The notes under the pieces are model-generated. The model made no database searches and was not told the origin of the DNA. It saw nothing but the letters and a program-made list of their open reading frames with translations. Made by a program: the position numbers and the translations under genes. This document shows positions 35,933 through 45,653 of a stretch of 64,000 bases of DNA, in pieces (the first letter of the stretch is position 1; each line of letters opens with the position of its first letter). The stretch is from Paraburkholderia bryophila (GTDB taxonomy: Bacteria > Pseudomonadota > Gammaproteobacteria > Burkholderiales > Burkholderiaceae), in NCBI RefSeq assembly GCF_013409255.1, contig NZ_JACCAS010000001.1, positions 1,426,001 through 1,490,000 of the forward strand, written 5' to 3'.

Positions 35933-36871
35933 ATGTCGCAACACGCCCAACAAGCCCAACAAAAGAAACAGGAACGCCTGCTCCTGATCTCCGATCTCAT
36001 GCTGCTCGCCGTCGCGGTCGTTTGGGGCACCAGCTACGGCGTGGTCAAAAGCGCGCTGGTGTTCTACCCGGTGCTGGGTTTGCTCGCGCTGCGCTTCGGC
36101 ATCACCTTCGTGATCCTTTCGCCGGCGCTGCGTCACCTGCGCGCAGCCGACGCCCGCACCCTGCGCGGCGTCTCGATCGCAGGCCTGCTACTGCTCGGCA
36201 TCTTTCTCTGCGAAACCTTCGGCATTCTGCTGACGCGCGCCGCCAACGCCGCGTTTTTGATCAGCCTGTGCGTGGTGCTGACGCCGCTCGTCGAATGGAT
36301 GATGCTCAAGCGTCGGCCGAGCCGCGTCGAATGGATGGCGGTGGCGCTGTCGCTGCTGGGCGCATGGCTGCTGGCCGGCGACGGCGCGCTCAGCCTCAAT
36401 CCCGGCGACGCGCTGATTCTGCTGGCGGCCCTGCTGCGTGCGTTAACGGTCTGTGTGACGAAGCGGGTCATGCGCGATTCGGCGTTGCCGCCTTTGACGG
36501 TGACCGCCGTTCAATCGGGCGTGGTGGCGTTCGGCAGCGCGGCGGCGGCTTTGCTGTTCGCGCCGCAACAGTGGCGGGCGGTGCCTTCGCTGGCAGGGCA
36601 TCCGGCGTTCTGGGGTTACATCGCCTATCTGGTGCTGGCGTGCACGCTGTTCGCGTTCTTCGCGCAGAACTTCGCGATCAAGCGCAGCAGTCCGACCCGC
36701 GTGTCGTTGCTGATGGGCAGCGAACCGGCCTTCGGCGCGCTGTTCGCCTGTCTGTGGCTGGGCGAACGGATTTCGGTGAGCGCGTGGGTCGGCGGTGCGC
36801 TGATCGTCGCGGCATCCGTTCTGGCAACGGTGCGCTGGACCGCATGGCGAGTGCGCACTGCGGACGCCTGA
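35933..36871 (+). CDS. EamA-family drug/metabolite exporter
   Basis: Ten-helix DMT-superfamily transporter (312 aa) with two EamA repeats: the first opens with LMLLAVAVVWGTSYGVVKSA, the second with ALILLAALLRALTVCVTKRV. The C-terminal RVSLLMGSEPAFGALFACLWLGERIS is a strong EamA signature. I start at the ATG 35933 behind AGAGG; the open frame extends 318 bp upstream across the divergent LysR gene and is rejected. The N-terminus is Gln-rich and cytoplasmic. Probable exporter of a metabolite or amino acid; substrate unknown. Confidence 0.9.
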   Translation: MSQHAQQAQQKKQERLLLISDLMLLAVAVVWGTSYGVVKSALVFYPVLGLLALRFGITFVILSPALRHLRAADARTLRGVSIAGLLLLGIFLCETFGILLTRAANAAFLISLCVVLTPLVEWMMLKRRPSRVEWMAVALSLLGAWLLAGDGALSLNPGDALILLAALLRALTVCVTKRVMRDSALPPLTVTAVQSGVVAFGSAAAALLFAPQQWRAVPSLAGHPAFWGYIAYLVLACTLFAFFAQNFAIKRSSPTRVSLLMGSEPAFGALFACLWLGERISVSAWVGGALIVAASVLATVRWTAWRVRTADA

Positions 36872-36902
36872 AACAGCGCCCGCGTGCGTCGTCTTCTACA
36901 GC

Positions 36903-36918
36903 AGCGGGCCATCCCGCT
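36903..36918. terminator. Short GC hairpin between convergent genes
   Basis: AGCGGG-CCAT-CCCGCT lies between the ends of the EamA gene and the amidohydrolase gene. It is short and lacks a U-run. Confidence 0.3.
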
Positions 36919-36924
36919 CACAGC

Positions 36925-38172
36925 TCAACGCGACGCAACGGCACCCCGTTCGCTGACCACCTCGCCACGCTGCAACACATACGCGATCCGCTCGCCCTGC
37001 CCGGTCAGCAGGCCGATATCCTTGAGCGGGTCGCCGTCCACCACCAGCAGATCGGCAATCGCACCAGCCTTCACTGCACCCAGCTTGCCGCTCAGATCGA
37101 CGATCTCCGCCGCAATCGTAGTCGCCGAACGCAACGCCTCCAGATTGCCGAGCACGTCCGCACGAATCCGCAACTCGTCGCTCTGGAACGTGTGCATCTC
37201 GCCCAGCAGGTCCGAGCCGAAACCCATCGGCACACCGGCCTTCGCGTAGATCTGCAACGAGTCGCGGCCCGCTTGCCGCACGGTTTCGATCTTCGCGAGC
37301 GAATCGGCCGGCAAGCCGTAATCCGCACCGTGTTTGGCAAGCGCATCGTAAGTGACCAGCGTCGGCACGACGAACGCGCCATGCTCACGCATCAGATTCG
37401 CGGCGGCCTCGTCGACGAGATTGCCGTGTTCGATCGTGCGCACGCCGCAGCGGATCGCGCGCGAAATCGCCCGGCCGGTGTAAGCGTGCGCCATCACGTA
37501 GGTGTTGGCCGCTTGCGCTTCGGCGACGATCGCGCGGATCTCATCCTCGGAATACTGCGTGTTGCCGATCGGGTCGGTCGGCGACGCGACGCCACCGGAC
37601 GCCATGATCTTGATCTGCGTCGCACCCTTCTGGATCTCCTCACGCACGGCGAGCCGCACGGCATCCACACCGTCGACCACGCGCGCGATCGCCCCCGCAC
37701 GGAACGCGCACGAACACGGTTCGAGCGTGTCGCCACGCGGCCGGAAATCGCCGTGACCGCCGGTCTGCGACAGCGCCTTGCCCGACGGGAAAATGCGCGG
37801 CCCGGGAATCAGGCCGCTTTCCAGCGCCTGAGTCAAACCCCAATCCGCGCCGCCCGCATCGCGCACACTCGTAAAACCGCGACCGAGCATCGCCTTCAGA
37901 ATCGGCAGTGCGCGAATCGCGGTGAGGATATTCGGCTGCGCGGCGTTCACACCGAGGTTCGCCCGCGAAGCGAGCACATGCACGTGACAATCGATCAACC
38001 CAGGCATCACCGTCTTGCCGCGCGCATCGATCACGCGTGCGTTGGGCAGGTCCACCGGACGATCGGTGACTTCGACGATATGGCCGTTTTCGATCACGAC
38101 ATGATGATGCTCGAGCAACGCGCCCTGCGTCAGATCGAGTACGTTGCCGCCGCTGATTACCGTAATGCTCAT
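36925..38172 (-). CDS. Metal-dependent amidohydrolase (imidazolonepropionase/prolidase-like)
   Basis: Amidohydrolase-superfamily enzyme of 415 aa. Metal ligands are visible: HxH in LIDCHVHV near strand 1, carbamylated-Lys candidate in ATQIKIMASGG, His in YVMAHAYTG and IEHGNLV, and Asp in MGFGSDLLG. The C-terminal GAIADLLVVDGDPLKD is the usual closing beta-sandwich. This subgroup (COG1228) includes Xaa-Pro dipeptidase-like and organophosphate hydrolases that cleave amide or carbamate bonds. The ATG follows AGGAAG. It begins 90 bp after the MFS carrier gene, suggesting that the imported compound is its substrate. Confidence 0.88.
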   Translation of the reverse strand: MSITVISGGNVLDLTQGALLEHHHVVIENGHIVEVTDRPVDLPNARVIDARGKTVMPGLIDCHVHVLASRANLGVNAAQPNILTAIRALPILKAMLGRGFTSVRDAGGADWGLTQALESGLIPGPRIFPSGKALSQTGGHGDFRPRGDTLEPCSCAFRAGAIARVVDGVDAVRLAVREEIQKGATQIKIMASGGVASPTDPIGNTQYSEDEIRAIVAEAQAANTYVMAHAYTGRAISRAIRCGVRTIEHGNLVDEAAANLMREHGAFVVPTLVTYDALAKHGADYGLPADSLAKIETVRQAGRDSLQIYAKAGVPMGFGSDLLGEMHTFQSDELRIRADVLGNLEALRSATTIAAEIVDLSGKLGAVKAGAIADLLVVDGDPLKDIGLLTGQGERIAYVLQRGEVVSERGAVASR

Positions 38173-38262
38173 TGCTGTCTTCCTGACTGACTTGACCGAC
38201 TTGACTGGATGAAGGAATTCGCGCGGCGCGCAATGGCCGCGCGCAGACTGACTCAGGCTGAC

Positions 38263-39570
38263 TCAGGTGTCGAGGTGACGCGACTCGCGCACGAAGAACG
38301 TACCGGTGAGGCTGATGGCCGCGGCAATCATCACGTAGATCGCGGGCGCCATATTGCTGCCGGTCGACGCGATCAGCCACGTAATGAAGAACGGCGCGAA
38401 ACCGCCGAAAATCGTCACCGCGAAGTTATAGGCAACGGAGAGCCCGGTAGACAGCACCTTGGTCGGAAACAGCTCGGAAAACGCAGCCAGGATCGGCCCC
38501 GTGTACATCGCGATCAGCAGACCGAACACGCCCTGAAACACCATCAGCGAAGCCAGTCCCGGCGCGCGATTGATATAGGCGAACATCGGCCACGCCAGTA
38601 GCAAAATCGCGGCGGCGGCGCCGGACAGGAAGCGGCGGCGGCCGAAGCGGTCCGCCAGTTTGCCGACCACCGGCGCGAAACACATGATCATGAAACCGCC
38701 GAACATGCCCGCCGAAAAACCGGTGGATTGCGGCAGGTGCAAGGTGCGCACCGAATACGTCGGCATATAGAACAGCAGCACGTAGGTGCAAACGGTCCAC
38801 AGAATCACCATCGAAAAACTCGCGAAGGTCTCGCGCGGAAAACGTTGCAGCACTTCGGCGAGCGGCGAATCGTTTTTGGCTTCGTCGGCGACGGCGCTGA
38901 AGGCGGGTGTTTCATCCATGCGGCTGCGAATGAAATAGCCGACCGGCCCGATCAGAATGCCGATCAGGAACGGCATTCTCCAGCCCCACGAATGCAGCGC
39001 GTCGGCGCTCAGGCTCGCGGTCACGAACGTGCCGACCGCCGCGCCCAGCAACACTGCAAAGCCGATGCTCGATTGAATCCAGCTCGAATAGAACGCGCGC
39101 TTTTCCACCGGCGCGTATTCGGTGAGAAACGCGGTGGCGCTGCCCATCTCGCCACCGGCCGAAAAGCCTTGCAACAAGCGCGCGACGACGATCAGCACCG
39201 GCGCCCACAGACCGATCTGGTCGTAAGTCGGCGCGAGGCCGATCAGCGCGGTGCCGAGCGCCATCAGCAGAATGGTCAGCGACAGCGCCGCCTTTCGTCC
39301 GACTTTATCGGCGTACACGCCCAGCACAATACCGCCCACCGGACGCATGAAAAATCCCACGCCGAAGGTGGCCACGGCGAGCAGCAGCGAACTCAGCTCA
39401 TTACCGGTCGGAAAGAACAGCTTGGCAATGATGACCGCAAAGAAACTGTAGACGGTGAAGTCGAACCATTCGAGCCCGTTGCCGAGCACGGTGGCGACAA
39501 TGGCGCGGCGCCGTTGCCGCGCGAGCGTATCGACGGACATCGTGGCGTTGGATACAAGCGTTCCTTGCAT
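38263..39570 (-). CDS. MFS transporter, metabolite:H+ symporter type
   Basis: Twelve-helix MFS carrier (435 aa from the ATG at 39570; the frame is open further upstream). Group signatures: VLGNGLEWFDFTVYSFFAVI at helix 1, YADKVGRKAALSLTI, and RLLQGFSAGGEMGSATAFLT. It is close to citrate/shikimate/alpha-ketoglutarate permeases. It lies upstream of the amidohydrolase gene in the same direction, so the pair likely imports and hydrolyses one compound. A LysR gene of the GcvA group lies upstream on the same strand, 220 bp away. Confidence 0.9.
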   Translation of the reverse strand: MQGTLVSNATMSVDTLARQRRRAIVATVLGNGLEWFDFTVYSFFAVIIAKLFFPTGNELSSLLLAVATFGVGFFMRPVGGIVLGVYADKVGRKAALSLTILLMALGTALIGLAPTYDQIGLWAPVLIVVARLLQGFSAGGEMGSATAFLTEYAPVEKRAFYSSWIQSSIGFAVLLGAAVGTFVTASLSADALHSWGWRMPFLIGILIGPVGYFIRSRMDETPAFSAVADEAKNDSPLAEVLQRFPRETFASFSMVILWTVCTYVLLFYMPTYSVRTLHLPQSTGFSAGMFGGFMIMCFAPVVGKLADRFGRRRFLSGAAAAILLLAWPMFAYINRAPGLASLMVFQGVFGLLIAMYTGPILAAFSELFPTKVLSTGLSVAYNFAVTIFGGFAPFFITWLIASTGSNMAPAIYVMIAAAISLTGTFFVRESRHLDT

Positions 39571-39792
39571 GGTCTCTTTCCTCATCGGCCGCGTGTCACG
39601 CGGGAGGCAGGCGGAAGTATCGGCAACTCGCCGCGCCGTGCTCGAACCTCGAACCTTAAACGGCGCCTTCGCATGCATAACGCCGATCCTAGTGAGACCA
39701 GAATTGTTTTCGAAACGATAGATTCGCATGCATGCATGCGTACAGCGCATGCGAAACTGTTTTCACAGTGTTTCAGGCCGTTCCGGAGCGTT

Positions 39793-40710
39793 TCAGGTCA
39801 GCACGCCGCCGCGTTGTTCTTCGGCCTGCTCGAACAACCAGCGTGTGAACGTGCGCGCCGCCTGGTTCTGCGAGCGGTCGTTCGGCGACACCACGTAATA
39901 GCCGCCGCCATGGCTCGCCGAAGCGTGCGTGGCGCGCACCAGCAGGCCTTCGTTCAGACACGCGTCGATCATATTGCGCCAGCCGAGCACGACGCCCTGG
40001 CCGAGAATCGCCATCTGCACGAGTTGCGGATAATGATTGACGACGACCGACCGCGGCACGGCCGGTAACTGCACGCCGTTGAAGCCGAACCATTCGGACC
40101 ACGACATCCATTGCCGCTGACCGTCTTCCTGCACCAGCAGGGTTTCGTGCGCGAGCGCTGCCGGGTCCAGCACGCGGCCGGCAAGATAGCCGGGCGAACA
40201 CACCGGGTACACCTCTTCGTCAAACAGTCGACGCGCGGTGAAATGCGGTTCGGCACGCTGGCGTATGTAGTACAGACCCACGTCGAATTCCGCGGGCGAC
40301 AGCGACGCGAGTCCGTCGCGCACGATCATTCTGATCTTGACGTTCGGATGCGCGGCACGAAACGCGCCGAGCCGCGGCGTGAGCCACAACACGGCGACGC
40401 CGGATGAACACGCAATCGTCAGTTCCTGATCGCCGTAATGCTTCATCACGTCGAGGGTCGCTTCGGAGCAACTGGCGAGCAGCCACTGCACCTGCTTCGC
40501 GTAGCCTTCACCGGCGATCGTCAGACGTAACGCGCGGTGCTCTCGCACGAACAGCGAGCGGCCGAGAAAGTCTTCCAGTTGAGCGATCTGCCGGCTGATC
40601 GCGCTCTGCGTCAAATGCAGTTCGGCGGCGGCCTTGGTGAAACTGGCATGCCGCACGGCCGATTCGAATGCGACGAGGCACTGCAGCGGGGGCAAGGGAG
40701 CGATGCGCAT
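39793..40710 (-). CDS. LysR-family regulator (GcvA-like)
   Basis: LysR regulator of the GcvA group (305 aa). The first residues MRIAPLPPLQCLVAFESAVRH and the HTH core HLTQSAISRQIAQLEDFLGR are characteristic. The effector domain includes LTIACSSGVAVLWLTPRLG. ATG at 40710. It is upstream of and codirectional with the MFS/amidohydrolase pair, which it may control; GcvA-like members usually activate a neighbouring catabolic operon. Confidence 0.92.
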   Translation of the reverse strand: MRIAPLPPLQCLVAFESAVRHASFTKAAAELHLTQSAISRQIAQLEDFLGRSLFVREHRALRLTIAGEGYAKQVQWLLASCSEATLDVMKHYGDQELTIACSSGVAVLWLTPRLGAFRAAHPNVKIRMIVRDGLASLSPAEFDVGLYYIRQRAEPHFTARRLFDEEVYPVCSPGYLAGRVLDPAALAHETLLVQEDGQRQWMSWSEWFGFNGVQLPAVPRSVVVNHYPQLVQMAILGQGVVLGWRNMIDACLNEGLLVRATHASASHGGGYYVVSPNDRSQNQAARTFTRWLFEQAEEQRGGVLT

Positions 40711-40767
40711 GATGACGGGAACCGGATGACGATGACGCCATCATAGCGGCCGCGCAGGCCGCTTCGA

Positions 40768-42021
40768 TCAACGGCTCGGCGCGAGCCCGTCTTCCGGTTC
40801 CAGCGTACGGGTGCGCTTGAGTTCCGGGAAGAAGCGCATCCACAGCAACGCGACCGCAATCGTCGCGATGCCGCCCACTAGTACGGCGGGTTGCGCGCCC
40901 CACCATCCGGCCGTCACCCCTGATTCGAATTCACCGAGCTGATTCGACGTACCGATGAACAGCGAATTGACCGCGCTCACACGTCCGAGCATCTCCTCCG
41001 GTGTACGCAATTGCACGAGCGACAGACGCACCACCACGCTGATCGTATCGGACGCGCCCAGCACCATCAGCGCGAACAGCGACACGAAGAAATCATGCGA
41101 CAGCCCGAACACCACCGTGGCCGCGCCGAACGCGATCACGCCGCCGAACATCGCCGCGCCGGGCCGCTTGCGTAACGGAAAATGCGCGAGCCACACGGTG
41201 CCGGCGAGCGCGCCGATCGCGGTGCCGGAGCGCAACAGACCGAGACCGAGTGGACCGGTATGCAGGATGTCGCGCGCGAACACCGGCAACAAGGCGGTCG
41301 CGCCGCCGAACAGCACAGCGAACAGATCGAGCGACAGCGCGCCGAGAATCACCGGCTGCTTGCGAATGAACGCGATGCCCGAGAACACCGATTCGAGCGT
41401 GACCGGTGCGCGATTGGCGGGCCGGGCCTGGAGCGGAATCCCCCACACGGCGGTAGCCGCCGCGGCGAACGACAGCATGCACGCAAGATAGGCCGCGCCG
41501 GGACCGATGCCGTACAGCAAACCACCCAACGCGGGACCGGCGATCTGCGCGGTCTGATTCGCGGACGTGGCCCACGCCGTCGCTTTCGGCAACTGGCCGC
41601 GCGGCACGACGGCAGGCAACAGCGACGCGACCGCGGGCGATTCGAACGCGCGCGCCGCGCCGACGCAGGCCGCCAGCACGTAGATGACCGGCGCGCTGAT
41701 CCAGCCGCCGAAGGTGCCGCAAGCGAACAGCAGCGCCGCGACGCCTTCGAGTCCCTGGCAGATCGCGGCGATGCGGCGGCGGTCGTAACGGTCGGCGACC
41801 TGGCCGACCACGAGCGTCAGCACGAACATCGGCAGAAACTGTGCGAGGCCGACGAGGCCCAATGCGAACGCGCTATGGGTGAGCGCGTAGATATGCCAGC
41901 CCATTGCCACGGCGAGCATCTGGAATGACAGCGAGGAGAGAATGCGGGTGCACCAGAAACGTTGAAACGCAGGGTGTTTCGGCAAACTGACGGGTGAGGG
42001 GTCGGCGGGCGCGGGAGGCAT
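40768..42021 (-). CDS. MFS exporter (EntS/MFS_3-like)
   Basis: Twelve-helix MFS transporter (417 aa) of the MFS_3/EntS-like exporter group. Motifs: QFLPMFVLTLVVGQVADRYD with the loop 2-3 pattern GQVADRYDRRR, AARAFESPAVASLLPAVVPR, and SLVQLRTPEEMLGRVSAVNS toward the C-terminal half. Members export siderophores, macrolides or other small molecules; no adjacent biosynthetic genes tell which. It is alone: the peptidase gene upstream ends 158 bp away and the LysR gene downstream is 57 bp away in the same direction. Confidence 0.88.
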   Translation of the reverse strand: MPPAPADPSPVSLPKHPAFQRFWCTRILSSLSFQMLAVAMGWHIYALTHSAFALGLVGLAQFLPMFVLTLVVGQVADRYDRRRIAAICQGLEGVAALLFACGTFGGWISAPVIYVLAACVGAARAFESPAVASLLPAVVPRGQLPKATAWATSANQTAQIAGPALGGLLYGIGPGAAYLACMLSFAAAATAVWGIPLQARPANRAPVTLESVFSGIAFIRKQPVILGALSLDLFAVLFGGATALLPVFARDILHTGPLGLGLLRSGTAIGALAGTVWLAHFPLRKRPGAAMFGGVIAFGAATVVFGLSHDFFVSLFALMVLGASDTISVVVRLSLVQLRTPEEMLGRVSAVNSLFIGTSNQLGEFESGVTAGWWGAQPAVLVGGIATIAVALLWMRFFPELKRTRTLEPEDGLAPSR

Positions 42022-42179
42022 CGATATCTTGCTCTTGACTAGGCTGGCGGGGGCGGCAGCTAGTTTAGAGCAAGATCGGCGCTCGTGTGATTCCGCGCCG
42101 CACGGACCATTGCAGGACTTATTACGCGGCGTTTCGATGCCATGAAGCGTCCCACATAGCGAGCGCGCCGCGCGACGAA

Positions 42180-43304
42180 TCAGGCTCGACGGCTTTCGCT
42201 ATCGGGCCGCCATCCCACTTCGCGAAGCGCGGCGAGCAGGCGCTCCGCGCCGATCGCTTCCGCTCGAGCGCCGCGTGCGGTCAGATCTTTTGCGGCCAGC
42301 AGCGCGTTGACGATCGCCTCTTCGACCGCCTCGGCCGCGGCCGAGAACAGCGCCGACATGTGATCGTTATTGACCATCTCGACGGCGGTGGTCGGCGCGC
42401 CGACGCGTCCATAGTTCGCGACCGGCAAGCCCGAGTTGCCCACGGAAAACGCGAGGAAGATATCCCCGCTCGGGTCTTCCGTGCCGCCGCCCATCCGCGC
42501 AATACCGACACTGCCGCGCTGCGCGAGCCGCGTGCATTGATGCGGCAACAACGGCGCGTCCGTGGCGATGGTCACGACGATCGAGCCCATGCCCGCTTCG
42601 CCGGTGCGCCCGTCCGCGGTCTCGCGAAACGGTGAATGCACCTGTTCCAGCACTTCGCCCACCGGATAACCGGCGACGCGCAGCGCGTCGCGCCGTCCAT
42701 AGTTCGCCTGCACCAGAGCACCGACGGTCCAGCCGCCCTCGCCCGTTTTCAACACCCGCGACGCCGTGCCGATCCCGCCTTTGAACTCGTGGCAGATCAT
42801 TCCCGTGCCGCCGCCGACGTTGCCTTCCCCCACGTCGCCGGACCGCGCTTCGGCACGCGCCCGCTGCACGTGATCCGCAGTGACGTGCTGCCCCCAGATG
42901 TCGTTGAGCAACCCGTCGAAGGTTTCGAGCACGACCGGCATGCACCAGTAGACGTCGCTCGCCACCGCATCGCGCTCGGCGGCGATCAGCGCGTCGCGCA
43001 CCACGCCCACGCTGTGTGTATTGGTGTACGCGATCGGCGTGGTCAGCAGACCGGCTTCGCGGATCCATTCAAGGCCGGTTGCGTCGCCATTGCCGTTCAG
43101 CACGTGACAACCCGCGAAGCACGGCTGCAACCGCGCGCTGCCGGCGCGCGGCTCGATGATCGTCACGCCGGTATGCACCGACGCGTCCCCCGCTACGACG
43201 TTCAACGTGTGATGCCCGACCCGGACGCCGGCGACGTCGGTAATCGCATTGAAACGCCCTGGTGTGCCACGTCCGATACGGATGCCGAGTTCTCTCGTAC
43301 GCAT
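42180..43304 (-). CDS. P1-family aminopeptidase/D-esterase (DmpA-like)
   Basis: Peptidase family S58 (DmpA-like) Ntn hydrolase, 374 aa. The precursor should cleave itself before the nucleophilic Ser: G240-S241 in EAGMGSIVVTIATDAPLLP matches the DmpA site. The alpha part includes NAITDVAGVRVGHHT and GNVGGGTGMICHEFKGGIGT; the beta part includes NNDHMSALFSAAAEAVEEAI. These enzymes remove N-terminal residues, often small or beta/D-amino acids, from peptides. The ATG follows AAGGAAG. It starts 18 bp after the APC permease gene, so the products likely act together on a peptide or amide nutrient. Confidence 0.92.
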   Translation of the reverse strand: MRTRELGIRIGRGTPGRFNAITDVAGVRVGHHTLNVVAGDASVHTGVTIIEPRAGSARLQPCFAGCHVLNGNGDATGLEWIREAGLLTTPIAYTNTHSVGVVRDALIAAERDAVASDVYWCMPVVLETFDGLLNDIWGQHVTADHVQRARAEARSGDVGEGNVGGGTGMICHEFKGGIGTASRVLKTGEGGWTVGALVQANYGRRDALRVAGYPVGEVLEQVHSPFRETADGRTGEAGMGSIVVTIATDAPLLPHQCTRLAQRGSVGIARMGGGTEDPSGDIFLAFSVGNSGLPVANYGRVGAPTTAVEMVNNDHMSALFSAAAEAVEEAIVNALLAAKDLTARGARAEAIGAERLLAALREVGWRPDSESRRA

Positions 43305-43322
43305 TGCCTGTCTTCCTTCGAT

Positions 43323-44726
43323 TCAAAGTTCGCGAAACGTCACGCTATGACGTGCCCACGCCGCGTACATCGCGAGCGCCAACACCAACAATCCGCCGAT
43401 GATGTACAGATCCGTCGGCTTGGCCGCGCTCTGCATCGTCGTGTACAACACGTAGCCCGCGCCGCCGAGTGCCACCAGCGGCGGCAGCGGCCACAACGGC
43501 ATGCGGTAATGATGCTCGACGTCGCGCCGCACGATACGGCTCGCGAGCGCCGCCAGCGCGATCACCATGTAGATCACCAGCAGCAGATCGACCGTGAACG
43601 CCGTGAGGTCGTCGAGGCTGGAGACGAACAGCAGCAGCGTCGACGGAATCGCGAGCGTCAACGTGGCGAGCCACGGCGAGTCGAAACGCGGATGAATATG
43701 CGTGAACGCGCGATTGCAGCTACGCACCCACAACGCGTGCCGTCCGCTGCTATAGAGCAGACGTCCCACCTGAATCACGATCGCGATGATCGCGTTGAAC
43801 ACCGACAGGAAAATCCCCGCGCTCACCACGCGCATCACCGTCGGGTTGCTCAGTTCGCGCACTACGTAGCCGATCGGATCGGCGCTCTTCGACATATCGA
43901 TCAGCGACGGCGCGCCGAGCACAATCGCCGTCAACGGCACGAGTTCGACGAGCAGGATCACCAGCAGCGAAAACATCACCGCCTTCGCCACGTTACGATT
44001 GCCGCCTTCGAGGTCTTCCGCGAGAAACACCGCGGCGCCGAAGCCGTTGTAGCAAAAAATCGCCGTGCCTACGGCCGGAATGATCGCTGCGGCGGTCGCC
44101 GAAATCAGCGTGCCCTTGCTCGCCAGTTCCGGATGAACCAACGCACTGAACGCGCGATGCGGCTCGGAGAAACCGAGGTAGGCAATCAGTAATAACACCA
44201 GGACTTCGACCGTCAGAAACGCGCCGGTAATCCACGCGTTGGTCTTGATGTTCAGAATACCGAGCACGTAACTCAGCACCACGATCGCCAGCGCCACCGA
44301 CTGATTGCCGAAACTCGTGCCGAGCGCGTTGTTCAGGTAAGGCGCCGCGCCGCTCGCCAGCACCGCCGGAATGAACACGCTGACCGCCAGCACTGCAATG
44401 AAGGTCAGATAGCCCGGCAACGCGCCGAACACCCGCTTGGCCATCACATACTCGCCGCCCGCGCTGCGGTGCGCCGCGCTCAATTCCGCGTAACACAGCG
44501 CGAAGGCCAGCGCGAGCACGCCGCCCAGCAGGAACGACAGCACCGCCCCGCTGCCGGCCTGCTGGATCGCGAACGGCGCGATCACGAAGATCGAACTGGC
44601 GGGCGTCACGCCCGATACGGTAATCATCACCACGTCGCGCACGCTGAGCGACTGCTTCAGCGAGTGCGACGTGCCCAGCTCGACAGAGACGGCTTGCGCC
44701 GCGCCCGATGTTTCGGTGATCGCCAT
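43323..44726 (-). CDS. APC-family amino-acid permease
   Basis: Amino acid/polyamine permease of 467 aa with about 12 helices. N-terminal SVRDVVMITVSGVTPASSIF and helix-1 glycines are typical of the basic-amino-acid/putrescine group; YAELSAAHRSAGGEYVMAKR (loop 2-3) and GFGAAVFLAEDLEGGNRNVA (helix 6 region) are strong APC motifs. ATG at 44726 behind AAAGGAGAG. First gene of a pair with the P1 peptidase. It diverges from the LuxR-type gene across 123 bp, so that regulator may control it. Confidence 0.92.
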   Translation of the reverse strand: MAITETSGAAQAVSVELGTSHSLKQSLSVRDVVMITVSGVTPASSIFVIAPFAIQQAGSGAVLSFLLGGVLALAFALCYAELSAAHRSAGGEYVMAKRVFGALPGYLTFIAVLAVSVFIPAVLASGAAPYLNNALGTSFGNQSVALAIVVLSYVLGILNIKTNAWITGAFLTVEVLVLLLIAYLGFSEPHRAFSALVHPELASKGTLISATAAAIIPAVGTAIFCYNGFGAAVFLAEDLEGGNRNVAKAVMFSLLVILLVELVPLTAIVLGAPSLIDMSKSADPIGYVVRELSNPTVMRVVSAGIFLSVFNAIIAIVIQVGRLLYSSGRHALWVRSCNRAFTHIHPRFDSPWLATLTLAIPSTLLLFVSSLDDLTAFTVDLLLVIYMVIALAALASRIVRRDVEHHYRMPLWPLPPLVALGGAGYVLYTTMQSAAKPTDLYIIGGLLVLALAMYAAWARHSVTFREL

Positions 44727-44849
44727 CGTCCTCTCTCCTTTGCAATGATTTTTTCAGCGCCCATACTTGAGCACCGTTGGGCGGAGTGTAGGAAGCCAAT
44801 TTGCGCGCCGCTATTACCGCTTGGGGTTACGCCAATTAGGTGGAGACGC

Positions 44850-45653
44850 ATGGATCGACTGTTCACGGAAGTAGCGATGCATCAAGCGCTGGCGCGCGTG
44901 ATCGACCATCTGGGCGGCCCCCGGTTCTGGCGCAATCTGATTCTTCTGCTCGACGAAGTGATGCCGTTCGATAACGCATTGGCGGTACTGATCGGACCCG
45001 ACGGCGTGCCGCGCGTGCTCGACGAGTTCGATACCGGCGGCACGGACGTACCGTCGCCGGTGCCGCTTTATCTGAACGGGCTGTACCTGCTCGATCCGTT
45101 TTTGCAGGCCGCGCACGACGGTCTCGCCGACGGCCTCTATCGGCTCGAAGAGGTCGCGCCCGATCTGTTCCGGCAGAGCGAATACTTCCTGAGTTATTTC
45201 CGCGACGCAGTCGGCGAAGACGAATTGCAACTGATCGTGAAGCTCGCGCCGACGCACGACGTGGTGTCGTTGTCGCTCGGCGCGAAAACGCGCTTCGACG
45301 TCGAGGCGCTTGGACGTCTGGCGGTCTGCGCGCCCTGGCTGATCGCGACGATCCGTCAGCACCAGGCGCGCCTCGCCACCGAACCGGGCAAGCGCGCCGA
45401 CAGCGGCGATCTGTCGGGCCGGGTCGAGCGTGCGCTCGCCGGGTTCGGCGCGGAGTTGCTGTCCGAACGGGAAATGTCGATCGCGCGGCTCGTGCTGCGC
45501 GGCAATTCTTCGAAAGCGATTGCCGAGCGACTCGCGATTTCGCCGGAGACGGTGAAGGTGCATCGGCGCAATCTCTACAACAAGCTCGGCATCTCGACGC
45601 AGCCGGAGCTGTTTTCGTTGTTCATTCAGGCACTGGGGCATGAGGAACAGTAG
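44850..45653 (+). CDS. LuxR-type transcriptional regulator
   Basis: Regulator of 267 aa with a C-terminal LuxR/GerE HTH (about 200-260: LLSEREMSIARLVLRGNSSK, SPETVKVHRRNLYNKLGIST). The N-terminal 190 residues match no acyl-homoserine-lactone domain that I recognise (no W-x-x-x-Y-D-W pattern), so the effector is unknown. I start at the ATG 44850 behind GGTGGAG; the frame is open further upstream across the divergent permease gene. It lies between the APC permease/peptidase pair and the autoinducer sensor gene (272 bp away), and could serve either. Confidence 0.88.
   Translation: MDRLFTEVAMHQALARVIDHLGGPRFWRNLILLLDEVMPFDNALAVLIGPDGVPRVLDEFDTGGTDVPSPVPLYLNGLYLLDPFLQAAHDGLADGLYRLEEVAPDLFRQSEYFLSYFRDAVGEDELQLIVKLAPTHDVVSLSLGAKTRFDVEALGRLAVCAPWLIATIRQHQARLATEPGKRADSGDLSGRVERALAGFGAELLSEREMSIARLVLRGNSSKAIAERLAISPETVKVHRRNLYNKLGISTQPELFSLFIQALGHEEQ

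Noticed and set aside
36022..38190. A 722-codon plus-strand frame spanning the EamA and amidohydrolase genes
   Set aside because: It crosses two well-supported genes in other frames and its translation is low complexity.
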